Assembly (NCBI GenBank): GCA_021769025.1
Contig: JAETTS010000062.1
Coordinates: 1 to 10,028, forward strand
Length of the DNA stretch: 10,028 nucleotides
Reading direction: 5' to 3'
From: Enterocloster bolteae
GTDB lineage: Bacteria; Bacillota_A; Clostridia; Lachnospirales; Lachnospiraceae
Below the pieces are notes generated by a model. That model had not been told where the DNA came from. It was given only the letters and a program-made list of their open reading frames with translations, and ran no database searches. Shown here piece after piece: positions 1 through 7,343 of the stretch (the stretch's first letter is position 1; each line of letters begins with the position of its first letter). The position numbers were made by a program, and so were the translations under genes.

Positions 1-1099
1 TGGAATACCGGACAATATTGTAGTTCTCCGGATTGTTGACTTCCTCATCTACAATAGCCTGAAGCACAGGATCCTGAGTGGTGATGATCTGCAGGCCGCC
101 GCTGTACAAAAGATTATGGGCCTGGGTATCAGAGTAACCCAATTTGTCCATCAGGGCATCTTTTACCTGGCTGGTCAGTTCATCGGTAAAATAGCTGTAT
201 GGGGTGGAAGCCTCCTTGGATGTGGAATCTACATTCTGAATCCGGTCGTATACGTCGTCTGCCAGGGCTTCTTCCTGTTCCTCTTTGGTGATGTAACCCT
301 GATCAAACATGTACTGCAGGATGATCTCCCGCTTCTCCGCATTCCGCTCTCTTCCGGATATGGGATTTAAACGGGTGGGGCTTTGGGTGATCCCGGCGAT
401 AACCGCACATTCAGATAAGGTTAGATCCGAAACTTCCTTATCAAAATACCGTCTTGCCGCAACCTTGACTCCCAGGGTGTTGTTGCCTAAATTGATGGTG
501 TTCAGATAATTGGTGAGGACCAGTTCTTTATCCATGGTCTTGCTTAACTGGACAGCCAAATACTGCTCCTGGAGCTTTCGTTCCAGCTTTTCGCCGAAGC
601 TTTTCTCTCCGCCTCCGGAAAATACATTGTTCTTGATCAGCTGTTGGGTAAGGGTGCTTCCGCCTCCTGCCGAGGAATCCCCGGTCAAGATTCCCTTGGC
701 AGCCCGGAGAATAGAACGTAAGTCAATTCCATTGTGAGTCCAGAAACGGGCATCTTCAATGGCGACAAATGCATCGATCAAATCCTGGGGAAGCTCTTCA
801 TACGTAACCGGGTCACGATTGGAACCGGCAGTCACCAGGGTATCGGTCAAATTGCCTGCGCTGTCATATACGGTTGTGGCAAATCCTTGAGGAACAATGG
901 TCTCTATGTTGATCTCAGGTGCACTGTCAATGATTCCTTTCATCATGCCGATTCCGGCGCTGATTCCCGCAGCTGCGCAGACGACAGCCAGCAGAAGCAT
1001 GGTTTTGAAGAAGCCAAAGAAGATCATGCTGGTGTATTTACGAGTTTTAGACGAGGTGTTTTTAAGCTTTTTTTCTAAGGCATTTTTTCCGTAATTCAT
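1..1099 (-). CDS. Class A penicillin-binding protein (transglycosylase/transpeptidase), N-terminal part
   Basis: Bifunctional peptidoglycan synthase that polymerises lipid II outside the membrane. The first 366 codons are visible; the C-terminus lies beyond the window edge. Seen: a short basic cytoplasmic N-terminus rich in Lys, one membrane segment at about residues 28-52, then a family 51 glycosyltransferase domain. That domain carries the EDxRFxxHNGID motif with catalytic Glu115, the GGSTLTQQLIKN motif (about 146-157), and an NYLNTINLG block followed by AARRYF. A GGLQIITTQDP stretch near the edge marks the linker to the transpeptidase domain, so the SxxK active site is not visible. The start is ATG at 1099-1097, preceded by GGAGGATT at the right distance. 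It is transcribed divergently from the yigZ-like gene. The family call is firm; the exact paralogue (ponA/mrcA type) cannot be decided. Confidence 0.95.
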   Translation of the reverse strand, partial: MNYGKNALEKKLKNTSSKTRKYTSMIFFGFFKTMLLLAVVCAAAGISAGIGMMKGIIDSAPEINIETIVPQGFATTVYDSAGNLTDTLVTAGSNRDPVTYEELPQDLIDAFVAIEDARFWTHNGIDLRSILRAAKGILTGDSSAGGGSTLTQQLIKNNVFSGGGEKSFGEKLERKLQEQYLAVQLSKTMDKELVLTNYLNTINLGNNTLGVKVAARRYFDKEVSDLTLSECAVIAGITQSPTRLNPISGRERNAEKREIILQYMFDQGYITKEEQEEALADDVYDRIQNVDSTSKEASTPYSYFTDELTSQVKDALMDKLGYSDTQAHNLLYSGGLQIITTQDPVLQAIVDEEVNNPENYNIVRYS

Positions 1100-1122
1100 T
1101 AGGAATCCTCCTTCACTGGTAC

Positions 1123-1151
1123 ATTATAGCAAAGATTCTCCAACAATTCAA
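1123..1151 (-). promoter_or_regulatory. Sigma-A promoter for the penicillin-binding protein gene
   Basis: Reading the minus strand: -35 box TTGAAT (1151-1146), a 17-base spacer and a perfect -10 box TATAAT (1128-1123) preceded by TGC, an extended -10. The expected start near 1116 leaves a leader of only about 16 bases holding the GGAGGATT ribosome binding site. Confidence 0.75.
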
Positions 1152-1171
1152 TAGATGGCTTTTAGACACCC

Positions 1172-1200
1172 TTGCGTCCCGGGGATTTTTATATTATTAT
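1172..1200 (+). promoter_or_regulatory. Possible promoter for the yigZ-like gene
   Basis: TTGCGT (1172-1177), a 17-base spacer and TATTAT (1195-1200). The -10 box matches 5 of 6 bases but the -35 box only 3 of 6. The position, 62 bases upstream of the start codon and back to back with the penicillin-binding protein promoter, is sensible. Tentative. Confidence 0.35.
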
Positions 1201-1261
1201 AACCGGAGAGAATGGGGCTATTCTGATTGAAAAGATTAAGAAGGATAATAGGAGAGGGAAG

Positions 1262-1912
1262 ATGGTTGATCGATATAAGATTTTGTGGGAAGGTGGCACG
1301 GGAGAGATTGTGGAGAAGAAATCCCGTTTTATCGCCGATACGAAGCCGGTGGAGTCAGAGGAGGAAGCCCTGGAGTTTATCGAGGGTGTGAGGAAGCGGT
1401 ACTGGGATGCAAGGCATCACTGCTTTGCCTATTGTATCGGAGACCGGAACCAGGTTACAAGGTGCAGTGACGACGGGGAACCCAGCCAGACAGCAGGGCG
1501 GCCTATGCTGGATGTTCTTCTGGGGGAAGAGATTCACAATGGGTGCGTGGTGGTGACCCGGTATTTTGGCGGGACCCTTCTGGGGACAGGAGGCCTGGTG
1601 AGGGCGTATTCAGGGGCAGCACAGGAAGGGCTTAAAAACAGCCAGGTGGTGGAAAAATGCCTGGGAAGAAGTCTGGAGATTGATACGGATTATACGGGGA
1701 TCGGAAAGATTCAGTATATTCTGGCTCAAAGGCAGATAGCTGTGTTGAATACAGAATACACGGATAAGGTGAAACTGAAAGTTATGGCGCCCTTTGGGGA
1801 GGCAGACCGGCTGAAAGCGGAGATCACAGAAGGAACCAACGGAAGGGCGGTTATCCAGGAGGGAGATCCCGTATATTATGGGGTGGTGAAGGAAGAGGTG
1901 ATTGTGTTTTAA
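1262..1912 (+). CDS. yigZ: YigZ/YvyE (IMPACT/UPF0029) family protein
   Basis: A 216-residue protein, the usual length for bacterial YigZ. The N-terminal IMPACT domain (about 15-125) carries the family blocks KKSRFIA (19-25), DARHHCFAY (49-57), DDGEPSQTAGRPML (70-83) and VTRYFGGTLLGTGGLVRAYS (98-117). A ferredoxin-like C-terminal domain of the DUF1949 type follows (about 135-205). The family is linked to translation through its eukaryotic relative IMPACT, but the biochemical role in bacteria is not settled. The frame is open upstream to a TTG at 1172, but ATG 1262 is chosen because GGAGAGG lies at 1251-1257 and family alignment begins here. It stands 88 bases before typA, with no clear terminator between them, so partial co-transcription is possible. 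Confidence 0.9.
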   Translation: MVDRYKILWEGGTGEIVEKKSRFIADTKPVESEEEALEFIEGVRKRYWDARHHCFAYCIGDRNQVTRCSDDGEPSQTAGRPMLDVLLGEEIHNGCVVVTRYFGGTLLGTGGLVRAYSGAAQEGLKNSQVVEKCLGRSLEIDTDYTGIGKIQYILAQRQIAVLNTEYTDKVKLKVMAPFGEADRLKAEITEGTNGRAVIQEGDPVYYGVVKEEVIVF

Positions 1913-1921
1913 AGTTTTTTC

Positions 1922-1950
1922 TTGCAATCTTTAAAAGATAGTGATATTCT
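1922..1950 (+). promoter_or_regulatory. Possible promoter for typA
   Basis: TTGCAA (1922-1927), a 17-base spacer and TATTCT (1945-1950) with TGA directly upstream, which would act as an extended -10. Each box matches consensus at 4 of 6 bases. It would give a leader of about 44 bases. Read-through from yigZ is an alternative. Confidence 0.35.
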
Positions 1951-2000
1951 TGGATATCGGATAAATAAGTATAAGTTTAGTATAAGGAAAGAAGACTGTT

Positions 2001-3833
2001 ATGAAGATAAAACGAGAAGATGTGAGAAATGTAGCGATTATCGCCCATGTGGATCATGGGAAGACAACCCTGGTGGATGAGCTTTTAAAGCAGAGCGGCG
2101 TGTTTCGGGAGAATCAGCAGGTGATGGAACGTGTCATGGACTCTAACGATATTGAGAGAGAGCGGGGCATTACCATATTGTCTAAAAATACGGCTGTGTT
2201 TTATAAAGATACCAAGATCAATATTATTGACACCCCTGGCCACGCGGATTTTGGCGGAGAGGTTGAGCGGGTTCTTAAGATGGTGAATGGGGTGATCTTG
2301 GTTGTGGATGCCTATGAGGGAGCTATGCCTCAGACTAAGTTTGTGCTGCGCAAAGCCCTGGAACTGGATCTGTCGGTGGTGGTTTTGATCAACAAGATTG
2401 ACCGTCCGGAGGCAAGGCCGAACGAGGTGATCGATGAGATTCTGGAGCTTCTCATGGATCTGGATGCTTCGGATGAGCAGCTAGACTGTCCGTTTCTGTT
2501 TGCCTCTGCAAGGGAAGGGTATGCGAAGCGGAACCTGGAAGATCCCAATATGGATATGAGCCCGCTGTTTGAGACCATCATCCAGCATATCCCGGCACCG
2601 GAGGGAGACCCGGAGGCAGGAACCCAGGTACTAATCAGCACCATTGACTACAATGAGTATGTAGGCCGGATCGGCGTAGGCAAGGTGGACAACGGCAAGA
2701 TTCGGGTCAATCAGGAGTGTGCTCTGGTGAACCATCATGATCCGGGAAAACTGCGGAAGGTAAAGATCAGCAAACTGTATGAATTCGACGGCCTGAACAA
2801 GGTGGAGGTGCAGGAGGCCAGTGTAGGTGCCATTGTGGCCATATCTGGAATCACAGACCTGCATATCGGGGACACGCTGTGTTCGGTGGACAGACCGGAG
2901 GCGATACCGTTCCAGAAGATTTCAGAACCTACCATTGCCATGAATTTTATGGTAAATGACAGTCCGTTAGCAGGACAGGAGGGAAAGTATGTGACCTCCA
3001 GACACATCCGGGAACGGTTGTTTCGGGAACTGAATACGGATGTAAGCCTGCGGGTGGAAGAGACCGATTCTCCGGATTGTTTTAAAGTGTCCGGAAGGGG
3101 TGAGTTGCATCTGTCCGTGCTCATTGAGAATATGCGCAGAGAAGGGTATGAGTTCTCGGTCAGCAAGGCAGAGGTTCTTTATAAGTACAATGAGCGGAAC
3201 CAGAAATTAGAACCTATGGAACTGGCTTACATTGATGTTCCGGAGGAGTTTTCCGGGTCGGTTATCCAAAAACTGACAACCAGGAAAGGGGAGCTTCAGG
3301 GCATGAGCCCGGCCAATGGCGGCTATACCAGGCTGGAGTTTCTGATTCCTTCCAGAGGGCTGATCGGATACCGTGGAGAGTTCATGACTGACACCAAGGG
3401 AAACGGAATCATGAACACCACCTTCGAGGGGTATGCGCCGTATAAAGGGGATCTAAGCTACAGAAAGACAGGCTCCCTGATTGCCTACGAAAGCGGGGAA
3501 TCCATTACCTACGGGCTTTTCGGCGCTCAGGAACGGGGTATCCTGTTTATCGGGCCGGGGGTGAAGGTGTATTCCGGTATGGTTGTGGGGCAGAATCCCA
3601 AGGCGGAGGATATTGAGATCAATGTGTGCAAGACTAAAAAGCTGACCAATACCAGATCCTCCAGTGCAGATGAGGCGCTGAAATTAACCCCGCCTAAGGA
3701 GATGAGCCTGGAGCAGTGCCTGGACTTTATTGATACCGACGAACTTTTGGAAGTCACTCCGGCGAATCTAAGGATTCGGAAGCGGATTCTGGATCCTACC
3801 TTGAGAAAACGGGCATCTTTTAAAAAGGATTGA
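2001..3833 (+). CDS. typA: Translational GTPase TypA/BipA
   Basis: A 610-residue GTPase of the EF-G/LepA superfamily that binds the ribosome and is known to support growth and 50S assembly under stress and cold. Full length for the family. Seen: G1 AHVDHGKTT (15-23), switch I with RGITI (55-59), G3 DTPGH (77-81), G4 NKID (131-134) and G5 SAREG near 169. Domain II follows, then an EF-G-III-like region with GRGELHLSVLIENMRREG, and a TypA-specific C-terminus with PSRGLIGYRGEF and TNTRSSSADEA. The ATG is preceded by AAGGAAAG about 9 bases upstream. No frameshift or missing motif seen. A 6-bp hairpin and a long 97-base hairpin follow the stop codon. Confidence 0.98.
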   Translation: MKIKREDVRNVAIIAHVDHGKTTLVDELLKQSGVFRENQQVMERVMDSNDIERERGITILSKNTAVFYKDTKINIIDTPGHADFGGEVERVLKMVNGVILVVDAYEGAMPQTKFVLRKALELDLSVVVLINKIDRPEARPNEVIDEILELLMDLDASDEQLDCPFLFASAREGYAKRNLEDPNMDMSPLFETIIQHIPAPEGDPEAGTQVLISTIDYNEYVGRIGVGKVDNGKIRVNQECALVNHHDPGKLRKVKISKLYEFDGLNKVEVQEASVGAIVAISGITDLHIGDTLCSVDRPEAIPFQKISEPTIAMNFMVNDSPLAGQEGKYVTSRHIRERLFRELNTDVSLRVEETDSPDCFKVSGRGELHLSVLIENMRREGYEFSVSKAEVLYKYNERNQKLEPMELAYIDVPEEFSGSVIQKLTTRKGELQGMSPANGGYTRLEFLIPSRGLIGYRGEFMTDTKGNGIMNTTFEGYAPYKGDLSYRKTGSLIAYESGESITYGLFGAQERGILFIGPGVKVYSGMVVGQNPKAEDIEINVCKTKKLTNTRSSSADEALKLTPPKEMSLEQCLDFIDTDELLEVTPANLRIRKRILDPTLRKRASFKKD

Positions 3834-3834
3834 C

Positions 3835-3852
3835 GGCTTGGTTTGACAAGCC
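3835..3852 (+). other. Small hairpin directly after typA stop
   Basis: GGCTTG (3835-3840) pairs perfectly with CAAGCC (3847-3852) around a GTTTGA loop, two bases after the stop codon. It lacks a T tract, so it is not a standard terminator, but it could protect the mRNA 3' end or act together with the larger hairpin that follows. Confidence 0.4.
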
Positions 3853-3870
3853 ACAGAGACAAAATAGACA

Positions 3871-3967
3871 GGGCTGTCGCAACATGCAGCGTCTATACGA
3901 AATAAGGATGAAGCTTAAAGGGCTTCCATGCCAGATTTTGTATGAAGCAGCTGGTTGACGACAGCCC
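3871..3967. repeat. 97-base imperfect inverted repeat (long hairpin, possible miniature element)
   Basis: The two halves pair almost end to end. GGGCTGTCG (3871-3879) pairs with CGACAGCCC (3959-3967). CAAC (3880-3883) pairs with GTTG (3954-3957), and CAGC (3887-3890) with GCTG (3950-3953). ATACGAAAT (3895-3903) pairs with ATTTTGTAT (3935-3943), including one G-T pair, and GAAGC (3910-3914) with GCTTC (3922-3926) around a 7-base loop. Four T residues follow, so it may also weakly terminate typA. The length and continuity exceed a normal terminator and resemble a mobile palindromic repeat. There is no coding capacity and no clear target duplication. Confidence 0.65.
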
Positions 3968-4004
3968 CTTTTGGCATATTTGCGCTATTTTTTCGTCCTA
4001 CCTC

Positions 4005-4033
4005 TTCACAATCCGGTCATTCTGTGTTAGAAT
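4005..4033 (+). promoter_or_regulatory. Sigma-A promoter for the SSB-like gene leader
   Basis: TTCACA (4005-4010), a 17-base spacer and TAGAAT (4028-4033) with TGT immediately before, forming an extended -10. Both boxes match consensus at 5 of 6 bases. The predicted start near 4040 would give a leader of about 260 bases before the SSB-like start codon, with a terminator-like hairpin in the middle. Confidence 0.65.
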
Positions 4034-4167
4034 AACAAATAATATCGATTCTATAATTCAAGCTGTTCTGAAAGCTCAATAAATTACAGACAGAAATTCC
4101 CCTAACAGACAAAATGTTTGAAACAAATGAAAAAACTTGTTCTTTTTTACCTGTGCTGGCGTTTAGT

Positions 4168-4216
4168 TTCGTAAAAGGCCCGTGCGAATCGTGTCGATTT
4201 TTTACGAACGTTTTTT
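4168..4216 (+). terminator. Terminator-like hairpin in the leader of the SSB-like gene
   Basis: TTCGTAAAA (4168-4176) pairs with TTTTACGAA (4200-4208). Inside the loop AATCG (4187-4191) pairs with CGATT (4195-4199) around TGT. CG and a run of six T (4211-4216) follow. It lies downstream of the predicted start of transcription and 82 bases before the gene, so it would act as an attenuator or end a short RNA of roughly 175 bases. The outer stem is AT-rich, so terminator strength is uncertain. Confidence 0.5.
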
Positions 4217-4298
4217 GTCATCCCCCGGGGAATTTTTTCATAGACTTATTAGTAGCTACCAGGCTAAAACAAATAAGGGATTGAAGAGGAGAAATACT

Positions 4299-4925
4299 AT
4301 GTCAGAAAAAGCCATTGAAAACAACAAAGTCAGTGTTATCGGAAAGATTGTTTCAGGATTTACATTCAGCCATGAAGTATTTGGAGAAGGATTTTATGTA
4401 GTGGATTTGGAAGTTAACCGGTTAAGTGATCAGGCGGACATTATACCTCTTATGATTTCAGAGCGTCTGTTGAATGTGTCTGAGGATTACATAGGCTGTA
4501 CCGTAGAAGCCATCGGCCAATTCCGTTCTTATAACCGTCACGAGGGAGTCCGGAATCGTCTGGTGCTTTCCGTGTTTGTCAGGGAGATCAATTTCATGGA
4601 AGAATTTACGGATTATACAAAGACCAACCAGATCTTTTTAGATGGATATATTTGCAAAGTGCCGATTTACCGCAAGACGCCTTTGGGCAGAGAAATTGCG
4701 GACATCCTTCTGGCGGTAAACCGTCCATACGGAAAGTCCGATTACATACCGTGTATTGCCTGGGGGAGAAATGCCAGATATGCTGCAGGATTTGAAGTGG
4801 GCTCCAGAGTTTGTATCTGGGGCAGGGTTCAGAGCAGGGAGTATACGAAGAAAATCAGTGATTCAGAGTGCGAGAAACGAGTTGCCTACGAAGTATCTGT
4901 CAGCAAACTGGAGTGTGGGGAATGA
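4299..4925 (+). CDS. Single-stranded-DNA-binding-like protein with two OB folds
   Basis: A 208-residue protein built from two OB-fold-sized halves, about 9-100 and 108-205. The second half is clearly SSB/PriB-like: NQIFLDGYI, KVPIYRKTPLGREIAD (120-135), then LAVNRPYGKSDYIPC and AWGRN (154-158), the pattern of bacterial SSB strand 1 through strand 4. The first half shows a degenerate version (VSVIGKIVSGF, then IPLMISERL). No acidic SSB-type C-terminal tail ending in DDDIPF is present; the protein ends ECGE, so it is probably not the main replicative SSB. The frame is open upstream to a GTG at 4182, but that overlaps the leader hairpin. ATG 4299 has AGAGGAG at 4285-4291 and is preferred. Role inferred: an accessory nucleic-acid-binding protein. 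Confidence 0.75.
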   Translation: MSEKAIENNKVSVIGKIVSGFTFSHEVFGEGFYVVDLEVNRLSDQADIIPLMISERLLNVSEDYIGCTVEAIGQFRSYNRHEGVRNRLVLSVFVREINFMEEFTDYTKTNQIFLDGYICKVPIYRKTPLGREIADILLAVNRPYGKSDYIPCIAWGRNARYAAGFEVGSRVCIWGRVQSREYTKKISDSECEKRVAYEVSVSKLECGE

Positions 4926-4931
4926 CAAATG

Positions 4932-4960
4932 TTGCAAAAACATGAAAATTATGGTAGGAT
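4932..4960 (+). promoter_or_regulatory. Promoter for the corrinoid adenosyltransferase gene
   Basis: TTGCAA (4932-4937), a 17-base spacer and TAGGAT (4955-4960) preceded by TGG, an extended -10. Each hexamer matches consensus at 4 of 6 bases. It fits the 66-base gap between the two genes and gives a leader of about 25 bases. Confidence 0.5.
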
Positions 4961-4991
4961 AAACAGATAGTACAAGACGAGGTGCAAATGA

Positions 4992-5504
4992 ATGAAACAT
5001 GGAAGCGTGGAAGTGATATGCGGAACGGGAAAAGGGAAGACCACATTGGCGGTGGGAAAAGGGATTGTTGCCTTGACCAAACAGAAAAAGGTGATTCTGA
5101 TCCAGTTTCTGAAAGGAAGTGCCAACCAGGAAGGTCTGGAGATTTTGCGGAATCTGGAACCGAACCTGAAGATGTTTCGCTTTGAGAAGTCTGATACGGT
5201 GTTTGCCGATCTGTCTGAAGAAGAGAAAGCAGAAGAACTGATGAATATCCGAAACGGCTTTAACTTTGCAAAGAAGGTGGTTGCAACCGGGGAATGTGAC
5301 CTGTTGATCCTGGATGAGGTTCTTGGAATCATTGACCAGAATATTATAAAGGCGGAGGAATTCATAAAGCTTCTGGATGCAAGGCGGGATGATACAGGCC
5401 TTGTGATGACAGGCAACGTGCTTCCAGAAGGTTTGAAGCCTTATGTCGATGTTATTTCCAGGATTGAATATATTGAAGTTGACAAAGAAGGGGAAGAATG
5501 TTAG
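4992..5504 (+). CDS. Cob(I)yrinic acid a,c-diamide adenosyltransferase, CobA/CobO/BtuR family
   Basis: A 170-residue P-loop protein of the family that transfers the 5'-deoxyadenosyl group of ATP to cob(I)alamin or its precursors. Seen: Walker A GTGKGKTT (11-18), the QFLKG block (38-42) matching the family's strand 2, and Walker-B-like LLILDEVLG with LDE at 107-109. A GLVMTGN strand and a C-terminal VDVISRIEYIE segment also fit the fold. It is slightly short because it lacks the N-terminal extension of enterobacterial BtuR. The start is ATG 4992 with AGGTG at 4980-4984; an ATG at 4988 is in another frame. No other cobalamin genes are nearby, so it stands alone between its own promoter and terminator. 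A salvage role is inferred, and substrate specificity is not provable from sequence. Confidence 0.82.
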   Translation: MKHGSVEVICGTGKGKTTLAVGKGIVALTKQKKVILIQFLKGSANQEGLEILRNLEPNLKMFRFEKSDTVFADLSEEEKAEELMNIRNGFNFAKKVVATGECDLLILDEVLGIIDQNIIKAEEFIKLLDARRDDTGLVMTGNVLPEGLKPYVDVISRIEYIEVDKEGEEC

Positions 5505-5509
5505 ACTTT

Positions 5510-5536
5510 AAGAACTGGCTCCGGCCGGTTCTTTTT
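5510..5536 (+). terminator. Intrinsic terminator after the adenosyltransferase gene
   Basis: A 10-bp stem, A5510 plus AGAACTGGC (5511-5519) with GCCGGTTCT (5524-5532) plus T5533, including one G-T pair. The loop is TCCG and the T run is 5532-5536. It lies six bases after the stop codon and separates this unit from dapA. Confidence 0.88.
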
Positions 5537-5627
5537 ATATCACAGGAAAGATATCCCGTCAGCTGTGGTGTTTTTTACCTGGCAAACCGGCGGAGCGGAC
5601 TTCGTTTATTATCAGGAGGATGATCGT

Positions 5628-6512
5628 ATGGCTATTTTTGAGGGAGCAGGCGTGGCATTGGTTACACCGTTTACCAGTGCCGGTGACGTGAATTTTGACA
5701 AATTAGAGGAAATTTTGGAAGAACAGATTGCAGAAGGAACCGATTCCATTGTGATCTGCGGAACTACAGGAGAGTCTTCCACCATGTCTCATGAGGAGCA
5801 TCTGGAGGTTATCCGCTATGGCTGCCAGGTGGTGAAGGGAAGGATTCCCGTGGTGGCAGGAACTGGATCCAATTCTACGAAAGAAGCAATCTACATGTCT
5901 CAAGAGGCTGAGAAGGCGGGGGCAGACGGGCTTCTGTTGGTGACTCCGTACTATAACAAAGCGACTCAGAACGGCCTGATTGCCCATTATACTGCAGTGG
6001 CTGACTCTGTGAAGATTCCGATTCTTCTGTATCATATTCCGGGAAGGACCGGTGTGACTATGAAGCCGGAGACCATTGTAACCCTGTGTAAAAAGGTTCC
6101 CAACATTGTAGGCGTGAAAGAGGCCAGTGGGAATATGTCTTCTATGGCGACTATGATGAGTATGGCAGATGGATGCATTGATCTGTACTCTGGCAATGAC
6201 GACCAGATTGTACCCCTTTTATCCATCGGTGGAAAAGGCGTGATCTCTGTGTTGTCCAATGTGGCTCCCAGACAGACCCATGAGATCTGCCAGAAGTTCT
6301 TTGACGGAGATGTAAAGGGAAGTATGGAGATGCAGCTTCAGGCTATCCCCCTGATCAACCAGCTGTTCTGCGAGGTAAACCCGATTCCGGTGAAGGCGGC
6401 TATGAATCTCATGGGAAAAGAGGTAGGCCCGTTAAGGCTTCCCCTCACGGAGATGGAACCTGAGAACCAGAAGACACTGGCTGCGGCTATGAGAGCGTAC
6501 GGGATTCTGTAA
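5628..6512 (+). CDS. dapA: 4-hydroxy-tetrahydrodipicolinate synthase
   Basis: Condenses pyruvate with aspartate semialdehyde, the first committed step to diaminopimelate and lysine, in the cytosol. At 294 residues it is standard length and forms a single TIM barrel. Seen: GTTGES (45-50) with Thr46/Thr47, Tyr109 in TPYYNK, Tyr135 and Arg140 in YHIPGRTG, and the Schiff-base Lys164 in VGVKEAS. All are offset by two from the E. coli enzyme, and all catalytic residues are present. The frame is open upstream to 5565, but ATG 5628 is chosen because AGGAGG lies at 5614-5619 and family proteins begin at this point. dapB follows 72 bases later. I could not find a convincing promoter or lysine riboswitch in the short leader between 5537 and 5627. 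Confidence 0.97.
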   Translation: MAIFEGAGVALVTPFTSAGDVNFDKLEEILEEQIAEGTDSIVICGTTGESSTMSHEEHLEVIRYGCQVVKGRIPVVAGTGSNSTKEAIYMSQEAEKAGADGLLLVTPYYNKATQNGLIAHYTAVADSVKIPILLYHIPGRTGVTMKPETIVTLCKKVPNIVGVKEASGNMSSMATMMSMADGCIDLYSGNDDQIVPLLSIGGKGVISVLSNVAPRQTHEICQKFFDGDVKGSMEMQLQAIPLINQLFCEVNPIPVKAAMNLMGKEVGPLRLPLTEMEPENQKTLAAAMRAYGIL

Positions 6513-6584
6513 GGCTGTGCTTTGCAGTGTTTCAGAACAAAGCCATTTTTGAACGTACAGTACAGGAAGAAAGAGGAAGGGATT

Positions 6585-7343
6585 ATGGTGAGAACGATTT
6601 TATACGGATGCAACGGGGCTATGGGACAGGTGATCTCCCAGTTAGCATCCCAGTATACGGATGTTCAGGTGGCGGCAGGTGTTGACCTGAATACGGAACG
6701 GCTATATGGATATCCGGTTTACGCAAGCCTTGAGGACTGCCAAGAAGAGGCGGATGTGATCATAGATTTTACGTCCGCCAGAGCGGTAGATCCGTTGATT
6801 TCCTACTGTGAATCAAGAAAGATGCCTCTCGTATGCTGCTCCACGGGGCTTAGTGATGAGCAGATCAGGAAGCTGGAGGCATGTGCAAAGAAGACAGCGG
6901 TTCTTCGTTCTGCCAATATGTCACTGGGAGTGAACCTTCTTATGAAACTGGTGCAGGATGCAGCCAGAACCTTGGCACCAGCAGGATTTGATATGGAGAT
7001 CGTAGAGAAACACCATAACCGGAAGCTGGATGCCCCTAGTGGTACGGCCCTTGCCCTGGCGGATTCTATCAATGATGCTATGGATCATTCATACCATTAC
7101 CAGTATGACAGAAGCACAAGGCATGAGAAACGAGATCCCAAGGAGATCGGTATCTCGGCGGTTCGGGGCGGTTCCATCGTGGGAGAACATGATGTGATAT
7201 TCGCCGGGCAGGATGAGGTGGTGGTGATCAGCCATACGGCGTATTCCAGAGCAATTTTTGGGAAGGGCGCCATAGAAGCGGCCAGATTTCTTGCAGGGAA
7301 GCCGGCAGGACTTTATACGATGGCAGATGTTGTTTCCCTGTGA
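6585..7343 (+). CDS. dapB: 4-hydroxy-tetrahydrodipicolinate reductase
   Basis: NAD(P)H-dependent reductase acting directly after DapA. It has 252 residues, normal length for the family. Seen: an N-terminal dinucleotide-binding glycine motif YGCNGAMG (7-14), DFTSA (61-65), CSTGLS (85-90, where most members have GTTG), SANMSLGVN (109-117), the signature EKHHNRKLDAPSGTA (141-155) with catalytic His143 and Lys147, RGGSIVGEHDVIF, and the C-terminal GLYTMADV. Asp34 at the end of strand 2 favours NADH use, a weak inference. The frame is open upstream to 6522, but ATG 6585 has AGAGGAAGG at 6572-6580. It is probably co-transcribed with dapA. No clear terminator is seen after it. Confidence 0.96.
   Translation: MVRTILYGCNGAMGQVISQLASQYTDVQVAAGVDLNTERLYGYPVYASLEDCQEEADVIIDFTSARAVDPLISYCESRKMPLVCCSTGLSDEQIRKLEACAKKTAVLRSANMSLGVNLLMKLVQDAARTLAPAGFDMEIVEKHHNRKLDAPSGTALALADSINDAMDHSYHYQYDRSTRHEKRDPKEIGISAVRGGSIVGEHDVIFAGQDEVVVISHTAYSRAIFGKGAIEAARFLAGKPAGLYTMADVVSL

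Noticed and set aside
4122..4147. A/T-rich hairpin with six T residues near 4142-4147 in the SSB-like gene leader
   Set aside because: Only about 6 AT-rich pairs with a bulge and a 10-base A-rich loop; too unstable compared with the hairpin at 4168-4216.
4182..4298. N-terminal extension of the SSB-like protein from GTG 4182
   Set aside because: The extension coincides with the leader hairpin and its T run, has no ribosome binding site, and lies before a strong AGAGGAG at 4285-4291.
5539..5577. Second terminator-like fold before dapA, or a lysine riboswitch in the dapA leader
   Set aside because: The stem ATCACAG/CTGTGGT has a very large loop and a weak pair. The leader is under 100 bases, far too short for the lysine riboswitch, and none of its helices can be drawn.
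6519..6550. Hairpin GCTTTG/CAAAGC with a 13-base loop and five T residues between dapA and dapB
   Set aside because: A 6-bp stem with a wide loop is too weak to call a terminator, and it would split a pathway pair. At most it causes partial attenuation.
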